From: Fen-671 sp035502515
GTDB taxonomy: Bacteria > Actinomycetota > Acidimicrobiia > Acidimicrobiales > Palsa-688
Assembly (NCBI GenBank): GCA_035502515.1
Contig: DATJUH010000278.1
Location: 1-5,082 of the forward strand
Reading direction: 5' to 3'
Length of the DNA: 5,082 nucleotides
Positions within the stretch are counted from its first letter, which is position 1, and each line of letters starts with the position of its first letter. Positions 4,369 through 5,082 of this stretch are shown here, piece after piece. The translations under genes and the position numbers were made by a program. Below the pieces are notes generated by a model that saw only the letters and a program-made list of their open reading frames with translations, was not told where the DNA came from and made no database searches.

Positions 4369-4380
4369 AGGATTTGAACC
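4369..4380. repeat. 12-mer AGGATTTGAACC, copy 2
   Basis: Second identical copy, 170 bases after the first. The minus-strand T-stem would be GATGG/CCTCG, only two pairs, so no functional tRNA is present. A 7-base-pair hairpin, GTCCGTG (4399-4405) with CACGGAC (4416-4422), follows within 20 bases. Confidence 0.4.
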
Positions 4381-4398
4381 ATCCGCATGGTGCGAAAT

Positions 4399-4422
4399 GT
4401 CCGTGGTGCTACCGTCACGGAC
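4399..4422. other. Hairpin, 7-bp stem, 10-base loop
   Basis: GTCCGTG (4399-4405) and CACGGAC (4416-4422) are perfect inverted repeats around GTGCTACCGT. No T-run follows, so an intrinsic terminator is unlikely. It could be an operator or a tRNA-like relic; role unknown. Confidence 0.4.
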
Positions 4423-4505
4423 TAACGCACAGGCCTTACGAGGAACGGGACTGAGACTGCGCCAAGATGTCCCACGAAAAATGGGCATTGGTACTTTGTT
4501 TCATA

Positions 4506-4515
4506 CCACGCGTGG
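4506..4515. promoter_or_regulatory. Palindrome CCACGCGTGG upstream of secreted-protein gene
   Basis: A perfect 10-base palindrome ends 21 bases before the GTG start at 4537 and just before its ribosome-binding site. A looser dyad, TGGTA...TACCA (4489-4507), overlaps it. The position would suit a repressor site over the transcription start. I could not place a convincing -10/-35 pair nearby. Confidence 0.35.
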
Positions 4516-4536
4516 ATATTACAGGAAGGCGATTAG

Positions 4537-5082
4537 GTGGCATTCAGGGGTCGGAATTGGCAATTGAAGACAGTGCCTTCGCTTGGGCGACGTCGTGCGA
4601 CGAACTATTTTGCCGGCGTGGTTATCGCAGCTGTATCTGTCTTGGGCATCGCGATGCCTGTCGTCGCGGCCACGCCGGCAACCGTGACGGTCGTCGTCCT
4701 CGGAAACGGCACGGTCACAAGTAAGCCGCCGGGAATCTCCTGTCCCGGCACGTGCACGGCCACATTTGCGGCGGGCACCAGCGTGCAGTTCGTCCCTGGC
4801 TCGAAAAACGGTTCTAAGTTCCTGGGTTGGGGTGGCTCCTGCGCCGGCGCCGGGGCTTGCACGGCCAGGGTGTCTGGCCTAACGGCCGTCGCCGCTCGGT
4901 TCGCGGCCGGGCCCAAGCCGAAGCCACGGCCCCAACCCGTCCGAAATGAGTCTGTGGCCGCACCGGGCAGCTACACCGGTTATTGGGCCACCAGCGGCTA
5001 CAACACCGTCAAGTTCTTTGTTGCACCGGGCGGCAGGAGCCTGTTGAACATCTCTGTCCCGGGCGTCGCCCTGGCATGTACG
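4537..5082 (+). CDS. Secreted protein with InlB-like Cys-rich repeat and beta domain (partial, runs off window)
   Basis: GTG 4537 is chosen because AGGAAGG (4523-4529) lies seven bases before it and an in-frame TAG (4534-4536) abuts it; TTG 4564 and GTG 4573 are weaker alternatives. Residues 1-45 form a signal peptide: basic RRR at 18-20, hydrophobic core 25-43 (FAGVVIAAVSVLGIAMPVV), cleavage at about AA 44-45. Residues 50-122 match the divergent InlB B-repeat type: GNGTVTSKPPGISCPGTC, then GTSVQF, FLGWGGSC and AGACTARV, with Cys 69, 73, 102 and 108 probably forming two disulfides. A Pro/Lys/Arg linker (125-136, GPKPKPRPQPVR) leads to a second domain (143-182, PGSYTGYWATSGYNTVKFFV) like the beta-strand domain seen after such repeats in actinobacterial exported proteins. 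The window ends inside it, at ALACT. A cell-surface or extracellular binding role is inferred from architecture only. The frame is undisrupted. Confidence 0.8.
   Translation, partial: MAFRGRNWQLKTVPSLGRRRATNYFAGVVIAAVSVLGIAMPVVAATPATVTVVVLGNGTVTSKPPGISCPGTCTATFAAGTSVQFVPGSKNGSKFLGWGGSCAGAGACTARVSGLTAVAARFAAGPKPKPRPQPVRNESVAAPGSYTGYWATSGYNTVKFFVAPGGRSLLNISVPGVALACT

Larger units (their letters stand above)
3885..4536. other. Long stretch without convincing gene; short relic frames
   Basis: No intact gene is supported. A start-less open frame (3915-4148) begins VISEVLENAKQLRRFWDRGD and has reasonable composition but no recognised relative. In the adjacent frame, KGTYGSPR (4022-4045) recalls the TYGSPR motif at the start of IS3-family OrfB, followed at once by TGA; after that, RRYDEPVTVEELLATDRL runs on to 4204-4206. 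The part from about 4100 is visibly less GC-rich than the genes on either side. It carries the repeats listed separately. The open frame beginning at 4289 contains a stretch of the kind produced by reading tRNA-like sequence backwards, and I treat it as chance. Confidence 0.4.

Noticed and set aside
4345..4440. Minus-strand tRNA gene
   Set aside because: The T-loop consensus and a possible GTGC/GCAC D-stem are present, but the T-stem has only two pairs and no anticodon or acceptor stem can be built.
4289..4567. 92-residue frame upstream of the secreted protein
   Set aside because: It has no ribosome-binding site, atypical composition, and overlaps the better-supported start and Shine-Dalgarno sequence at 4523-4539.
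1..5082. CRISPR array
   Set aside because: No regularly spaced repeats of 24-40 bases with unique spacers were seen; the repeats present are 9-13 bases.

Overview
The window is GC-rich with strongly GC-biased third codon positions. It has a near-ideal leaderless promoter (-10 hexamer six bases before an ATG) and several protein families I associate with Actinobacteria: an actinobacterial-type tyrosine integrase N-terminus, a 'GVPNYPDP' envelope protein and an InlB-like-repeat secreted protein. I infer an actinobacterium, possibly a poorly sampled lineage such as Acidimicrobiia or Thermoleophilia. The exact taxon cannot be read from this sequence. The window looks like an accessory region or integration hot spot. 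Two genetic units look intact; most of the rest is gene debris.

Layout. 1-148: no gene, but a strong dyad (102-120) resembling an operator. 149-884: pseudogene of a zinc-type alcohol dehydrogenase/quinone reductase (MDR family) lacking its first ~75 residues and carrying a frameshift. 885-1612: largely non-coding, with one short Cys/His-containing hypothetical frame and a long pyrimidine tract. 1613-2151: intact type II toxin-antitoxin pair (Unstab_antitox-type antitoxin and RelE/ParE-type toxin), translationally coupled, with a leaderless promoter.

2152-2760: an attachment-site region. It holds short direct repeats, a terminator-like hairpin and the 3' half of a tRNA-Ala(GGC) gene. Copies of an ACGTAGCCA motif lie on both sides of the tRNA piece, so the arrangement resembles a phage/ICE attP: arm sites, core, arm sites, then int. 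2773-2998: N-terminus of a tyrosine integrase with a good ribosome-binding site but a +1 frameshift. It continues in frame into the C-terminal part of an unrelated envelope protein (2996-3267). That is followed by the decayed N-terminus of what looks like an efflux periplasmic adaptor (3264-3440). These last two pieces look like the relic of one operon. 3494-3884: relics of two insertion sequences, a possible IS3-type integrase core and a clear IS630-type transposase C-terminus. 3885-4536: no convincing gene, with a repeated 12-mer that resembles a tRNA T-arm. 4537-5082: start of an intact secreted protein with a signal peptide, a Cys-rich InlB-like repeat, a Pro/Lys linker and a beta-type domain. 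It runs off the window.

How the parts relate. The tRNA-derived core, the flanking repeats and the adjacent int start point to an integrative element, now broken by deletion and IS activity. The toxin-antitoxin pair beside it could have stabilised that element. The many single-base frameshifts lie in relics, while the toxin-antitoxin pair and the secreted-protein gene are open. This argues for real decay rather than poor sequence quality, though raw reads would be needed to settle it.
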